From positions 22,112 to 86,111 of the forward strand of contig NZ_VIAQ01000010.1 in NCBI RefSeq assembly GCF_006546655.1: a stretch of DNA of 64,000 bases. The letters are read 5' to 3'. The position numbers and the translations under genes are program-made. This stretch comes from Methanolobus vulcani (GTDB lineage: Archaea; Halobacteriota; Methanosarcinia; Methanosarcinales; Methanosarcinaceae). The notes under the pieces are model-generated. The model did no database searches and was not told the origin of the DNA. It worked only from the letters and a program-made list of their open reading frames with translations. Each line of letters opens with the position of its first letter. Within the stretch, counting starts at the first letter, position 1. Shown piece by piece: positions 16,715 to 25,376 of the stretch.

Positions 16715-17512
16715 TTATATAGAAATCCTTCTAATCCTGGAAGTCAGATCCAACGGTTTGGCATAATAAGGAGCAGTAGTCACAATAAAGTCCACATGTT
16801 TTGCATAATCAGAAACCATGTTAAGATCAATTCCACCGACTGCAATCTCAAGATGTGGATTCAAAGCTTTCAGTTCAGGTATAAATGTTTCAAGCTCCTG
16901 CGGACTGTAATGATCAAGCAAAAGAACATCTGCAACCGGAGCAGCTTCCAGAGCTTCTTCCCTGGTTCTTGGTTCAATCTCAATCTTGCGCATGGCTCTG
17001 AGCTTTACACGCTTTTCCATGACATCAAGATGATTCTGTGTGACAAGAATGGAATCACTGAGAGAGTTGCGATGATGGTCTCCTCCACCGATCTTTACCG
17101 CCTTGAGCTCATATTTCCTGAATCCCGGATGGGTCTTGCGGCTTGTTGCCACCATTATGTCAGGATTTAATTTTCTTGCAAGTTCAACAGTAAAACGTGT
17201 TTTTGATGCAATGGCACAGACCATTGAAAGGAATGTCTGTGATATTCTCCAGAGCTTGAAAATAGTAGGTAGATCACCCTGAGCTTCAAAAATAACATCG
17301 TTGGAATTGAACTCATCCCCATTTGGAACCATGTTCACGACTTCAAGACCATTTTTCCTGTAGAAAGCTGCAAGATCATCCATGCAAGCAGCAACCCCAT
17401 GTTCCCTTGATTTTATACGAATCCGGCCATTGCCTTCTATCTCAAGAAACTCAGTAGTCTCATCTCCGTATGGGCAATCTTCTGTAAGGTAAAGGTCAAA
17501 AAAGTCTATCAT
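16715..17512 (-). CDS. NadC/ModD-family phosphoribosyltransferase-like protein
   Basis: A 265-residue protein of the quinolinate phosphoribosyltransferase fold. The N-terminal half has LTEDCPYGDETTEFL, the middle SKTRFTVELARKLNPDIMVATSRKTHPGFR and KIGGGDHHRNSLSDSILV, and the end a beta/alpha barrel with VGGIDL. TRKTxPG and GGGxxHR are the phosphate and substrate motifs of the family; here the first reads SRKTHPG. The opening fits ModD, the molybdenum-associated branch, better than NadC, but no molybdate genes are nearby. True NadC activity is possible. AGGTGA precedes the ATG. Confidence 0.75.
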   Translation of the reverse strand: MIDFFDLYLTEDCPYGDETTEFLEIEGNGRIRIKSREHGVAACMDDLAAFYRKNGLEVVNMVPNGDEFNSNDVIFEAQGDLPTIFKLWRISQTFLSMVCAIASKTRFTVELARKLNPDIMVATSRKTHPGFRKYELKAVKIGGGDHHRNSLSDSILVTQNHLDVMEKRVKLRAMRKIEIEPRTREEALEAAPVADVLLLDHYSPQELETFIPELKALNPHLEIAVGGIDLNMVSDYAKHVDFIVTTAPYYAKPLDLTSRIRRISI

Positions 17513-17571
17513 TTTGTCACCTGCGTGACTAATTGTAGCCGATTATTCATAACTATTGCTATTTTAAAGGA

Positions 17572-17606
17572 ATAAAAAAGAAAATAAAAGGAGGAATTAG
17601 TCCTCC
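17572..17606 (-). terminator. Terminator of acs, stop codon in the loop
   Basis: GGAGGA (17590-17595) and TCCTCC (17601-17606) form a perfect stem whose loop holds the acs stop codon (17597-17599). The minus strand then reads TTTTATTTTCTTTTTT. Confidence 0.65.
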
Positions 17607-19486
17607 AGTGAAGAAATGTCTCCGGGGTCCTGGCCAAGTTCCTGTGCCTTGAGAAGACGTCTCATTATTTTTCCGCTTCGGGTCTTTGGCAGGGATTCAA
17701 CGAATTCGATTTCAGAAGGAATGGCTATCGGACCGAGGTTCATTCTTACGTGATAGACAAGCTCCAGTTTAAGTTTATCACTGGCTGTGTAACCCATACG
17801 CAGTATGATGAAAGCCTTGATTGAATCTCCCTTGAGTGGATCTGGTTTTCCGATTACTGCTGCTTCTGCAACAGCTTCGTGGGAAACAAGAGCACTTTCA
17901 ACTTCTGCACTGCCGATGTTGTGACCGGCAACGATCAGTACATCATCAGAACGTCCAAGGATCATGATGTATCCATCCTCATCCTTTACAGCAAGGTCAC
18001 CTGCTGCATAGTAGTTCCCGACGGTGCTCCAGTACTGGCGATACCTCTCATCGTTGTTGTAAACCGTTCTCATCATAGAAGGCCATGGTTCCTTAATAAC
18101 AAGGATACCACCTGTACCGGCAGGAACCGGTTCTCCATTCTCATCAACTACATCTGCAACGATGCCCGGAACCGGACGACCGGCAAAACCTGGCTTCATC
18201 GGCTCACCAACAGCAGTTGTGAGCATGTGCATTCCGGTTTCAGTCTGCCACCATGTATCAAGGATCGGACACTTCTCCTTACCAATTACACGATAGTACC
18301 ATTCGAACGCCTCTGGATTTAGAGGTTCACCGACAGAACCCAGTATTCTCAATGAACTGAGGTTGTACTTTTCAGGCCACTCCTCGCCCATTCTCATGAA
18401 CATTCTGATAGCTGTAGGTGCTGTGTAGAATATTGTGACGTCGAACTCCTCTATCATACTCCACCAGACACCGGGGTCAGGATAATCAGGAGTTGTCTCG
18501 GATATCAGGATAGTTGCACCCATGGAAAGCGGACCATAAACAATGTAACTGTGACCAGTGATCCATCCGGGATCTGCCGTACACCACATAACATCGCTCT
18601 CCTGAAGGTCGAACATGTTCTTTGTAGTGTAATATGTACCGACCATGTAACCGCCACAGGCATGTACAATTCCCTTTGCGGGGCCTGTTGTACCACTGGT
18701 GTAAAGAATGAACAGCGGATCCTCGGAATCCATTACCTCTGGTTCACATTCCTTGTCAACATCTTCCATGATCTCGTAGAAATCAACCTCTATCTCAGAG
18801 AAAAGCTCCATCTGCGGCGTCATTCTCCTGAGAACAACGATTTTCTCTACACTGGAAGCGTTAACTACAGCCTCATCTACAAGAGTCTTAAGGTCGATCC
18901 TCTTTCCACGTCGCAGACTTGCATCAGCAGTAATGACTACCTTTGCCTGTGCATCCTTGATTCTTGAGTGAAGTGCAATAGCACCGAATCCACCAAAAAC
19001 AACACTGTGTACAGCACCTATACGTGCACATGCAAGCATTGCTATGATCTGCTCAGGGACAAAAGGCATGTAAATACAGACACGATCGCCTTTCTCAACT
19101 CCAAGAGACTTCAGACCATTGGCAAATCTCATAACCTCACGGTAAAGCTGACGATATGTGAGAACAACTTCCTCACCATCGTCTCCTACCCAGATGATAG
19201 CTACCTTGTTCCTCTTACCGTTCATCACATGCCTGTCAAGACAATTGTGAGTGATATTCATTTTAGCATTGGTAAACCACTTTACGTATGGGTGGTTCCA
19301 TTCTCTTACCTTATCCCACTTCTCAAACCACTCAAGTTCTTCAGCAACGTTTTCCCAGTGTTTTTCAGGGTCTTTGAGGAATTCATTGTAAGCAGTTTCG
19401 TAATCGCCGATCCATGAATTTTCTTTTACGGAAGGATCAGGAAGATAGCTTTTCCCATCCAATTTGACATCAAAATTTTCAGACAT
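17597..19486 (-). CDS. acs: Acetyl-CoA synthetase, AMP-forming
   Basis: Acs activates acetate with ATP to acetyl-CoA, AMP and pyrophosphate. The 629-residue protein has the adenylate motifs [20 protein letters not shown] and [20 protein letters not shown], and the C-terminal [11 protein letters not shown] with the catalytic lysine that is acetylated in bacterial homologues. The full length and all core motifs are intact. GTG at 19492 and ATG at 19486 are both in frame; GGAGTG spans the GTG, so the ATG is the better start. In a methylotrophic methanogen its role is probably acetate assimilation rather than energy metabolism. A long leader with possible alternative folds precedes it. Confidence 0.97.
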   Translation of the reverse strand: MSENFDVKLDGKSYLPDPSVKENSWIGDYETAYNEFLKDPEKHWENVAEELEWFEKWDKVREWNHPYVKWFTNAKMNITHNCLDRHVMNGKRNKVAIIWVGDDGEEVVLTYRQLYREVMRFANGLKSLGVEKGDRVCIYMPFVPEQIIAMLACARIGAVHSVVFGGFGAIALHSRIKDAQAKVVITADASLRRGKRIDLKTLVDEAVVNASSVEKIVVLRRMTPQMELFSEIEVDFYEIMEDVDKECEPEVMDSEDPLFILYTSGTTGPAKGIVHACGGYMVGTYYTTKNMFDLQESDVMWCTADPGWITGHSYIVYGPLSMGATILISETTPDYPDPGVWWSMIEEFDVTIFYTAPTAIRMFMRMGEEWPEKYNLSSLRILGSVGEPLNPEAFEWYYRVIGKEKCPILDTWWQTETGMHMLTTAVGEPMKPGFAGRPVPGIVADVVDENGEPVPAGTGGILVIKEPWPSMMRTVYNNDERYRQYWSTVGNYYAAGDLAVKDEDGYIMILGRSDDVLIVAGHNIGSAEVESALVSHEAVAEAAVIGKPDPLKGDSIKAFIILRMGYTASDKLKLELVYHVRMNLGPIAIPSEIEFVESLPKTRSGKIMRRLLKAQELGQDPGDISSLED

Positions 19487-19710
19487 GTTCACTCCATATA
19501 TAAGTAATAATCATTATGTTTCTTTAGTGACCCTGAACTATCTCAAGGTCTTAAACCAATATCTGCAGAGCAACCGTCTCATGTCATTTTGAAGAACAAA
19601 CAAAGATTCCATGTGGAACCCCGGGACATGAAAGGGACCGCATTGAAAGAGTGACCTTGGGTGGTCACACCTCAACCATCATGTATAATCATGATATTAC
19701 TATATACCTA
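19487..19710 (-). promoter_or_regulatory. acs promoter and structured leader
   Basis: The 388-nt gap before acs holds a TATA-like TATATA (19701-19706, minus strand), predicting a start near 19677 and a leader of about 185 nt. In the leader, one strand segment GTGACC (complement at 19663-19668) can pair with the complement of 19651-19656 as a local hairpin, or with that of 19527-19532 about 40 nt before the start codon. AAGGTC/GACCTT (19545-19550 with 19653-19658) is a further competing pair, and CATGT/ACATG (19610-19614 with 19626-19630) a third stem. From 19711 to 19880 I see only AT-rich sequence. Confidence 0.4.
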
Positions 19711-19880
19711 TTTTGGTCTCCATAAAGATACCATATCATAAAATAATAAACAAAAGTATGAATTAATAAGGAAATCTGAAGTATTTATCCTACAAAATAC
19801 ATATACAATCGAATCTGAAAAATAGAATCCAGAGAGATCCGTCTCCGGATAAAACCAATATCTAAAAAATGGAAAAAGGA

Positions 19881-20231
19881 TTATGATGAAAGTGCCAGAA
19901 TCGCTTCTGCCAGGTCACCGTTAGCACCTTTCAATGCTTCACGTGCCTGATCCTCAGAAACTCCGGTCTGCTCTGCAACGAGCCTCACATCATCATCAGG
20001 TATCTGGACTTCCCTGGCGACCTCTTCCGGAGTACCGACTATCTGATAAGTATCCACACCCTGAGCATTCATAATGGAGACATTGGCATCATTAAAAACG
20101 ATATCCTTTGCAGGCGTCCTAATAATAACCTGTTCAACGTCGTCGATCTCAGTGATGTTTATACCCATCTGTTTCATCATCTGTTTTACTTTTGCAGGGT
20201 TCATTCCCCTGCCACCTATTCCCGGAAACAT
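19881..20231 (-). CDS. nac: Nascent polypeptide-associated complex protein (archaeal NAC)
   Basis: Archaeal NAC is a homodimer at the ribosome exit tunnel. The 116 residues comprise a basic Gly/Met-rich head with NPAKVKQMMKQMGI, the NAC beta-barrel domain (about 20-70) and a C-terminal UBA domain (DVRLVAEQTGVSEDQAREAL). The length is typical of the family. GGTGAT lies just before the ATG. It starts 45 nt after the A-type Fe-S carrier gene on the same strand and is probably co-transcribed with it. T-rich sequence follows the stop. Confidence 0.96.
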   Translation of the reverse strand: MFPGIGGRGMNPAKVKQMMKQMGINITEIDDVEQVIIRTPAKDIVFNDANVSIMNAQGVDTYQIVGTPEEVAREVQIPDDDVRLVAEQTGVSEDQAREALKGANGDLAEAILALSS

Positions 20232-20276
20232 GTAATCACCTTATATGAAATTGTTAATTATCCAGATAAATGTTAC

Positions 20277-20606
20277 TTAACAGCAACCGCCACCACAGGA
20301 TGAGCTGTTGCAGCCACCGCCGTTCTTGTTGTCGATTACAAAGCCCTTGCCGGAAGGACCATCTACATAATCGATCTTTGCTTCTAAAAGACCATCTGCA
20401 TCATCCTTGTTCATGACGATCTTAAGTCCTTTGTCCTCAACTACGAGGTCATGTTCTTCGCTGATCTCGTCCTCAAGTGACATTCCATACTGCACACCGC
20501 AGCAGCTCATGCCTGCAACGAAAACCCTAAGAGCGAGACCCTGTTTATCCTGTTCCTCAAGCAGTGCTTTTAATTCGACTGCTGCATTGTCAGTTACTTC
20601 TACCAT
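20277..20606 (-). CDS. A-type iron-sulfur cluster carrier (HesB/IscA family)
   Basis: A 109-residue member of the HesB/IscA family, which carries or inserts Fe-S clusters. The core (residues 1-90) contains VFVAGMSCCGVQYGM and DYVDGPSGKGFVI. The usual conserved first cysteine is replaced by the neighbouring CC in GMSCCG, and the C-terminal cysteine pair is embedded in an unusual Gly/Cys tail, GGGCNSSSCGGGCC, with five cysteines. The tail could bind a cluster or metal. GAGGAA precedes the ATG. It probably forms a two-gene unit with nac. Confidence 0.88.
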   Translation of the reverse strand: MVEVTDNAAVELKALLEEQDKQGLALRVFVAGMSCCGVQYGMSLEDEISEEHDLVVEDKGLKIVMNKDDADGLLEAKIDYVDGPSGKGFVIDNKNGGGCNSSSCGGGCC

Positions 20607-20746
20607 TGTTGATTCCTCATTATTTGTTTAAAATTGATACAAGGTGACTACCGGGTAATCCCTTATATGTGTTTTTGATATATAAGTTTATTCGCATTGA
20701 TACGAACTTTTCGTGCAGCTGTTAAATATAAAAGTTCAGGCAAAGT

Positions 20747-21991
20747 TCAGACAAATTCTACGTCATTATCAACTGGATTTCGCAGAACTTCACCGCTTGA
20801 AGCATTGATTTCTACTGAATTTCTCTGACCTTTGACTTCCCATACAGGCACATAGACAAGTTCTACATCAAGATTGATGTCTGATGCATCTGGCTTAAAC
20901 TTTTTGTGTTCGGAAATTATTGTTTCTCCCTGTGTAGCATCAAAACGCAGATCACGGGTATATTCATCAATAATATCATCAAGCAATTTCGTTGTGGCCT
21001 CTTGCTCAGATGTCGCAGGCATTTTGACATCATATTCCACATTTGGAACAGAAACTGTATTCTGTACATTCTGAAGGTTCACTTCTTCAGGATTCCCATT
21101 CAGGGCATTAACATAACCGGAACCATCACCGGAGATATCTATTATCTTAGAACGATAGTGATGCTCCACATTCAGGGAGTAATTGTACCTCCAGAAAGGA
21201 ACGAATTTCAGAACAGCCGCATTAGCTCCACGGATATGAGGAGCCGCTATTGAATATGCACGGTCCTCGGATACATTTACAGGTGGGGAGTGAAGGCTCA
21301 TAACAATTGGTTCTTCAGATGCAAGGTTTACCGGAGCTGAAGGAGCTTCCACAAATGATTCTTCCTCTGAAATTGTTTCCGGCTCCTCGAATGTTTCGGG
21401 TACATAAGATTCCTCGGGAGCAGGCTCTACAGACGGGGCAGCGCCACGAGGGCGATAATACTGAACCTCCATGGGTTTATTGTCAGGAATCACCGGAGCT
21501 CTTGGCGGACGTGATGCCAGAGATGCTTCAAGAACTTTTTCTTCCACATGTGAGGAAGAACCGGTACCAAATATCGCATTGATAGCTTCTTTTGCGACTT
21601 CATCAACACTGCTGGAAGCAGGTTTCTTAGTACTCAGCACATCAAGAAGTTGAAGGTCTTTGGTACTTCCTTCCATATCTGCAAGTATTGCCCTTCCAAT
21701 CCTTACAGCCATATCGTCACGTGTCCACACAGTCAGGCCGACGTCATGTGCATTTAGTAAGAATGACTCGCTTACGTCACTTGCCAGTATGTAAAGACCT
21801 TGTCCTTCTGTAACCTGACTTTTAAAGTCCCTTATATCCTCAAGGTCAGGATTGTATGAAAGTCTGATAAATGTCTTTAAGCCGTCCTTTTCGGCTATCA
21901 GATCAAACCTGAATGATTCGGACATGTCATAGCCCGCTGATATGAAAATATCCCTCAAAATTCGCACTAGTTCCTGTTTCATTATGATCAT
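20747..21991 (-). CDS. Conserved archaeal protein with nuclease-like N-terminal domain
   Basis: This 414-residue protein has no family name I can assign. Residues 1-about 100 resemble the restriction-endonuclease-like (PD-D/ExK-type) domain that also begins the regulator at 46447, with FDLIAEKDGLKTFIRL and GLYILAS. A low-complexity Pro/Glu/Ser linker follows (about 150-235). The C-terminal half (about 240-414) has repeated beta-strand patterns ending in VYVPVWEVKGQRNSVEINASSGEV, like a PepSY or envelope-type module. The ATG three codons downstream (21982) is an alternative start. It is a single gene on its strand next to the KaiC-like gene. Confidence 0.65.
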   Translation of the reverse strand: MIIMKQELVRILRDIFISAGYDMSESFRFDLIAEKDGLKTFIRLSYNPDLEDIRDFKSQVTEGQGLYILASDVSESFLLNAHDVGLTVWTRDDMAVRIGRAILADMEGSTKDLQLLDVLSTKKPASSSVDEVAKEAINAIFGTGSSSHVEEKVLEASLASRPPRAPVIPDNKPMEVQYYRPRGAAPSVEPAPEESYVPETFEEPETISEEESFVEAPSAPVNLASEEPIVMSLHSPPVNVSEDRAYSIAAPHIRGANAAVLKFVPFWRYNYSLNVEHHYRSKIIDISGDGSGYVNALNGNPEEVNLQNVQNTVSVPNVEYDVKMPATSEQEATTKLLDDIIDEYTRDLRFDATQGETIISEHKKFKPDASDINLDVELVYVPVWEVKGQRNSVEINASSGEVLRNPVDNDVEFV

Positions 21992-22070
21992 TATCCATTT
22001 TGCCGGTTAATTAAAATAGCTTTCTGTGAATAAAAAAGTAAAGGTAAAAATGACCCTGAAATGGGCCGTA

Positions 22071-22835
22071 TCAGAGGACACGAGTAGTTGTTTCAAGCTC
22101 AATTCCTTTATGTGTAACCATGTAAGAAATTGTCCTGTTAGGAACCAGCATTCCACGCATCTTCCGTATCATGATCGTTCTCTCTATCTCACTTCCACGT
22201 TCTTTTATCCTGAATTCGACAACCCCGTCACATATGTGGCGTAAGGTGTTCTCGGTAATAGAATCATGCATGCCGCTTGTCATCAGTATTAAGTGAATTG
22301 CTCCTGTGGCTTTTCCAATCGAAGAGATCATTTCAATAGCATCAACCACACTAGCCAGGTTATAAGCACGCAGGAAATATGATATTGAATCTATAACACC
22401 ACGATATTTTTCAGTCCTCGGCTGTTTCACTGTTGCTTTAAGAAGACCCATAGAATCTATTCCCTTTTTAAGGAAATCCTTAGCCGAGATATCGCTGGTG
22501 AACTCTTTAGGGAGAACACTGTAGAATCTTGGGAGATATGCGTCCACAAATTGTAGCTGCCCATCCTCCATAAATTTCTCTACATCCCATTTCATATCCT
22601 CCATCTCATGGACTATCTCCTGAGCCGGATGCTCTGATGTGAAATAAAAGACATCTTCATTGTTCAGAAGACCACCGTAAACAAACTGCTGGGCAAACAT
22701 CTCAGAGTTTGCTCCCGGTTCTGCAAGAATAAGAATAGTTGTTCCCGGAGGAACCCCTCCTCCAAGCTGTACATCAAGTCCGCCTATACCTGTAGGGATT
22801 TTGAATCCACCTGTACCATCAAAACTGTAATCCAT
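22071..22835 (-). CDS. KaiC/RAD55-like protein with degenerate Walker A
   Basis: A 254-residue RecA-fold protein of the KaiC-like group. It opens with IPTGIGGLDVQLGGGVPPGT, the standard start, but the P-loop reads AEPGANSE (38-45) in place of GxxGxGK(S/T), so the catalytic Lys and Thr are absent. The rest of the fold, including the ILMTS strand and the C-terminal IMIRKMRGM segment, is present. It may be a non-hydrolysing regulatory member. AGGGG precedes the ATG. It is divergent from hisI across a short promoter region. A G-C hairpin and T-rich sequence follow the stop. Confidence 0.8.
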   Translation of the reverse strand: MDYSFDGTGGFKIPTGIGGLDVQLGGGVPPGTTILILAEPGANSEMFAQQFVYGGLLNNEDVFYFTSEHPAQEIVHEMEDMKWDVEKFMEDGQLQFVDAYLPRFYSVLPKEFTSDISAKDFLKKGIDSMGLLKATVKQPRTEKYRGVIDSISYFLRAYNLASVVDAIEMISSIGKATGAIHLILMTSGMHDSITENTLRHICDGVVEFRIKERGSEIERTIMIRKMRGMLVPNRTISYMVTHKGIELETTTRVL

Positions 22836-22939
22836 AGTTTGACCCCTGATAATAAAAATATTTAGATATAATTTGCGATTAATTATATTAATACAGATAG
22901 ATAATAGTATTTTATAGTATATAGCAATTAGTGGTGCAC

Positions 22940-23302
22940 ATGATAAATCTCGATGACCTCAAATATGACAATGGTCTTATCCAAGCCATTGCACAGGACA
23001 GTAATACCAAAGAAGTGCTTATGTGCGCCTTCATGAACAGGGAAGCACTTGAGAAAACAATTGAGACCGGTATTGCTCACTACTGGAGCCGCAGCAGGCA
23101 AAATCTCTGGAAGAAAGGAGAAAGTTCAGGTCATACCCAGAAAATCGTTGAAATACGCGTTGATTGTGACATGGATGCCATACTTATGCTGGTCGAGCAA
23201 ACAGGAGGAGCATGTCATACAGGATTCCGTTCATGTTTTTACAGAACAATAGACGGAAAAGAAGTCGGAGAGAAAGTTTTCAACCCGGAAGATGTTTACT
23301 GA
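22940..23302 (+). CDS. hisI: Phosphoribosyl-AMP cyclohydrolase
   Basis: HisI opens the adenine ring of phosphoribosyl-AMP in histidine synthesis. The 120-residue protein shows the family blocks [39 protein letters not shown] and the zinc-ligand cysteines in [10 protein letters not shown]. Length is normal. Two GTG codons lie just upstream in frame (22931, 22934), but the ATG at 22940 preceded by GGTG is the likelier start. hisH, another histidine gene, lies far away at 35295, so histidine genes are scattered here. A hairpin terminator follows. Confidence 0.95.
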   Translation: MINLDDLKYDNGLIQAIAQDSNTKEVLMCAFMNREALEKTIETGIAHYWSRSRQNLWKKGESSGHTQKIVEIRVDCDMDAILMLVEQTGGACHTGFRSCFYRTIDGKEVGEKVFNPEDVY

Positions 23303-23317
23303 AAAACATACGTAATT

Positions 23318-23349
23318 GACTGCTAACACAAACAGCAGTTACTTTTTTT
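23318..23349 (+). terminator. hisI terminator
   Basis: TGACTGCT and AGCAGTTA form an 8-bp stem (one G-T pair) around 9 nt, followed by C and seven T. Confidence 0.6.
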
Positions 23350-23408
23350 GCGCTGCCTGAAGCAGGGTGGCAATATAATATTATAGAATCAACAGCTTAT
23401 TCGTAATT

Positions 23409-25250
23409 ATGGAAGAGAGTTCACAAAACAGGCAAATAATAGTTCCTGATACCAGTGCGGTAATAGACGGTATCCTTTCAGGAAGGATACGCGATGAGGG
23501 ACTCAGGGATGTAGATATATATGTACCTGAAGCAGTTATGGCTGAACTGGAAGCCCAGGCAAACCGCGGGCTTGAGATCGGATACAAGGGTCTTGAAGAG
23601 GTTCAGGAACTCCAGAAGTTCGCTGAAAGCGGCGATATCAGATTATTTTTCACAGGTATCAGACCTAATTCTGACCAGGTTAAACTTGCAAAGGGCGGGG
23701 AGATAGATGCCCTTATTAGAGAGACAGCAGTTGAGCTTAAAGCTAAATTTGTCACAGGAGACAAAGTCCAGTCACTTGTTGCAAAAGCAAAGGGACTTGA
23801 TGTGGATTTTGTTAAGCCTCCAATAGAGGAATTCGGACCGCTTCTCATTGATGAGTTTTTCACACCAGACACAATGTCAGTGCACCTGAAACACAAGGTC
23901 TGCCCTATGGCAAAGAGAGGTTCCATAGGAAATGTGCAGTACATGAAGATCAGGGATGAGCCCTGCACGTACTATGAACTGAAAATGATTTCACGGGAGT
24001 TACTTGACAGGGCACGCTCTGATCAGGAATCATTCACAGAAATGTCATTCAGTGGTGCAACGGTACTCCAGATAAGGAACATGAGGATAGCTATTTCCAC
24101 ACCACCGTTCTCTGATGATGTTGAAATTACAATTGTAAGGCCTATTGCATCTGTTTCACTTGAAGAGTATCGTCTTAGCGATGTGCTTAAGGAAAGAATA
24201 ATGACCCAGAGAGGAATCCTCTTCGCAGGACCTCCTGGTGCAGGTAAATCCACTTTTGCAGCAGGAGTTGCAATCTACCTGAAAGACAGGGGATTCGTTG
24301 TCAAGACCATGGAATCTCCTCGTGACCTGCAGGTTCCGGGAGAGATCACCCAGTACGCACCTCTTGACGGAAGTCTGGAGAATACAGCCGATGTGCTGCT
24401 GCTTGTGCGTCCTGATTATACTATATATGACGAGGTGCGCAAAACCAGAGACTTTGAGACTTTTGGAGACATGAGACTTGCCGGTGTGGGTATGATAGGA
24501 GTGGTCCATGCAAACCGCGCAGTAGACGCAATCCAGAGACTTATCGGAAGGGTGGAACTTGGTGTTATTCCCCAGGTTGTTGATACGGTTATTTTCATCG
24601 ACAAGGGAGAGATCGCAAAGGTACAGGTACTTGAGTTCACGGTGAAGGTGCCTGCCGGAATGATGGAGGCTGACCTTGCAAGACCGGTGATTCTTGTTTC
24701 TGATCTTGAGACTGGAAAGAACGAGTTTGAGATATACACCTACGGTGAGCAGGTTGTTGTAATGCCACTTGGTGGTGAACAACAGAGAAGCCCTTCATGG
24801 AAACTTGCAGAAGGGGAACTAAAGGATTATATCAGTAACTATGCCAGCGGTCCGATAGAAGTGGAAATGGTCTCAGATAACCGTGCTTTTGTACGTGTAG
24901 GAGATAAAGAACTTCCAAGAGTGATCGGTAAGGGTGGAAAGACCATTGATGAGATTGAAAGGTCACTGGGAATTCATATAGATGTGCGCAAGTTTGAGGA
25001 GGGGGAAGAGCGCAGGCCCCGTGAAAAGAAGGAATATCACCCTATCATTGAACGCAGCAAAAAGCATGTTATACTCAATGTCCCTGAGGCTGCAGCAAGA
25101 GATGTTGAAGTCTATGCAGGTGAAGGATTCCTGTTCTCAGCAACTGTTGGCAGACATGGAGATATCAAGGTGCGATCTGATTCAGAGGTTGCACACGATA
25201 TTATGTATGCCTTGCAGGAAGGAGAAGTTATCTGGGTTAAAGAGATCTGA
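23409..25250 (+). CDS. PIN-domain ATPase with KH domain (PINA family)
   Basis: A 613-residue archaeal protein with three modules: a PIN domain (about 10-150; acidic residues in VPDTSAVIDG, GGEIDAL and TGDK), a secretion-type/RecA ATPase (about 200-480; Walker A GPPGAGKS at 274-281, VVHANRAVDAIQRL) and a KH domain (about 490-560; RVIGKGGKTIDEIERS). Sulfolobus PINA promotes Holliday-junction branch migration with Hjm and Hjc, so a role in recombination repair is likely. The full length agrees with the family. No ribosome site is seen; a TATA-like element about 35 nt upstream suggests a short leader. Confidence 0.93.
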   Translation: MEESSQNRQIIVPDTSAVIDGILSGRIRDEGLRDVDIYVPEAVMAELEAQANRGLEIGYKGLEEVQELQKFAESGDIRLFFTGIRPNSDQVKLAKGGEIDALIRETAVELKAKFVTGDKVQSLVAKAKGLDVDFVKPPIEEFGPLLIDEFFTPDTMSVHLKHKVCPMAKRGSIGNVQYMKIRDEPCTYYELKMISRELLDRARSDQESFTEMSFSGATVLQIRNMRIAISTPPFSDDVEITIVRPIASVSLEEYRLSDVLKERIMTQRGILFAGPPGAGKSTFAAGVAIYLKDRGFVVKTMESPRDLQVPGEITQYAPLDGSLENTADVLLLVRPDYTIYDEVRKTRDFETFGDMRLAGVGMIGVVHANRAVDAIQRLIGRVELGVIPQVVDTVIFIDKGEIAKVQVLEFTVKVPAGMMEADLARPVILVSDLETGKNEFEIYTYGEQVVVMPLGGEQQRSPSWKLAEGELKDYISNYASGPIEVEMVSDNRAFVRVGDKELPRVIGKGGKTIDEIERSLGIHIDVRKFEEGEERRPREKKEYHPIIERSKKHVILNVPEAAARDVEVYAGEGFLFSATVGRHGDIKVRSDSEVAHDIMYALQEGEVIWVKEI

Positions 25251-25282
25251 TGACGCCGTCATCATGCATCTTTTCTATTTTT
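25248..25282 (+). terminator. PINA-gene terminator, stop codon in the stem
   Basis: TGATGACG (25248-25255) and CGTCATCA (25257-25264) pair perfectly around one base. The first three bases are the TGA stop of the PINA gene. T-rich sequence follows from 25269. Confidence 0.55.
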
Positions 25283-25376
25283 ACAGACTTTTTATCATAC
25301 ATTAACGAATTTTACAAACAGCCATTGAAGAGTTCAAAACCTATTTATATGCAAAAATAATTAATTTTTAATTAGA

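Noticed and set aside
16613..17170. 185-codon plus-strand frame opposite the NadC/ModD gene
   Set aside because: The minus-strand protein has clear family motifs; the plus frame is its antisense.
24156..24782. 208-codon minus-strand frame over the PINA gene
   Set aside because: The PIN-ATPase-KH protein on the plus strand is unmistakable.
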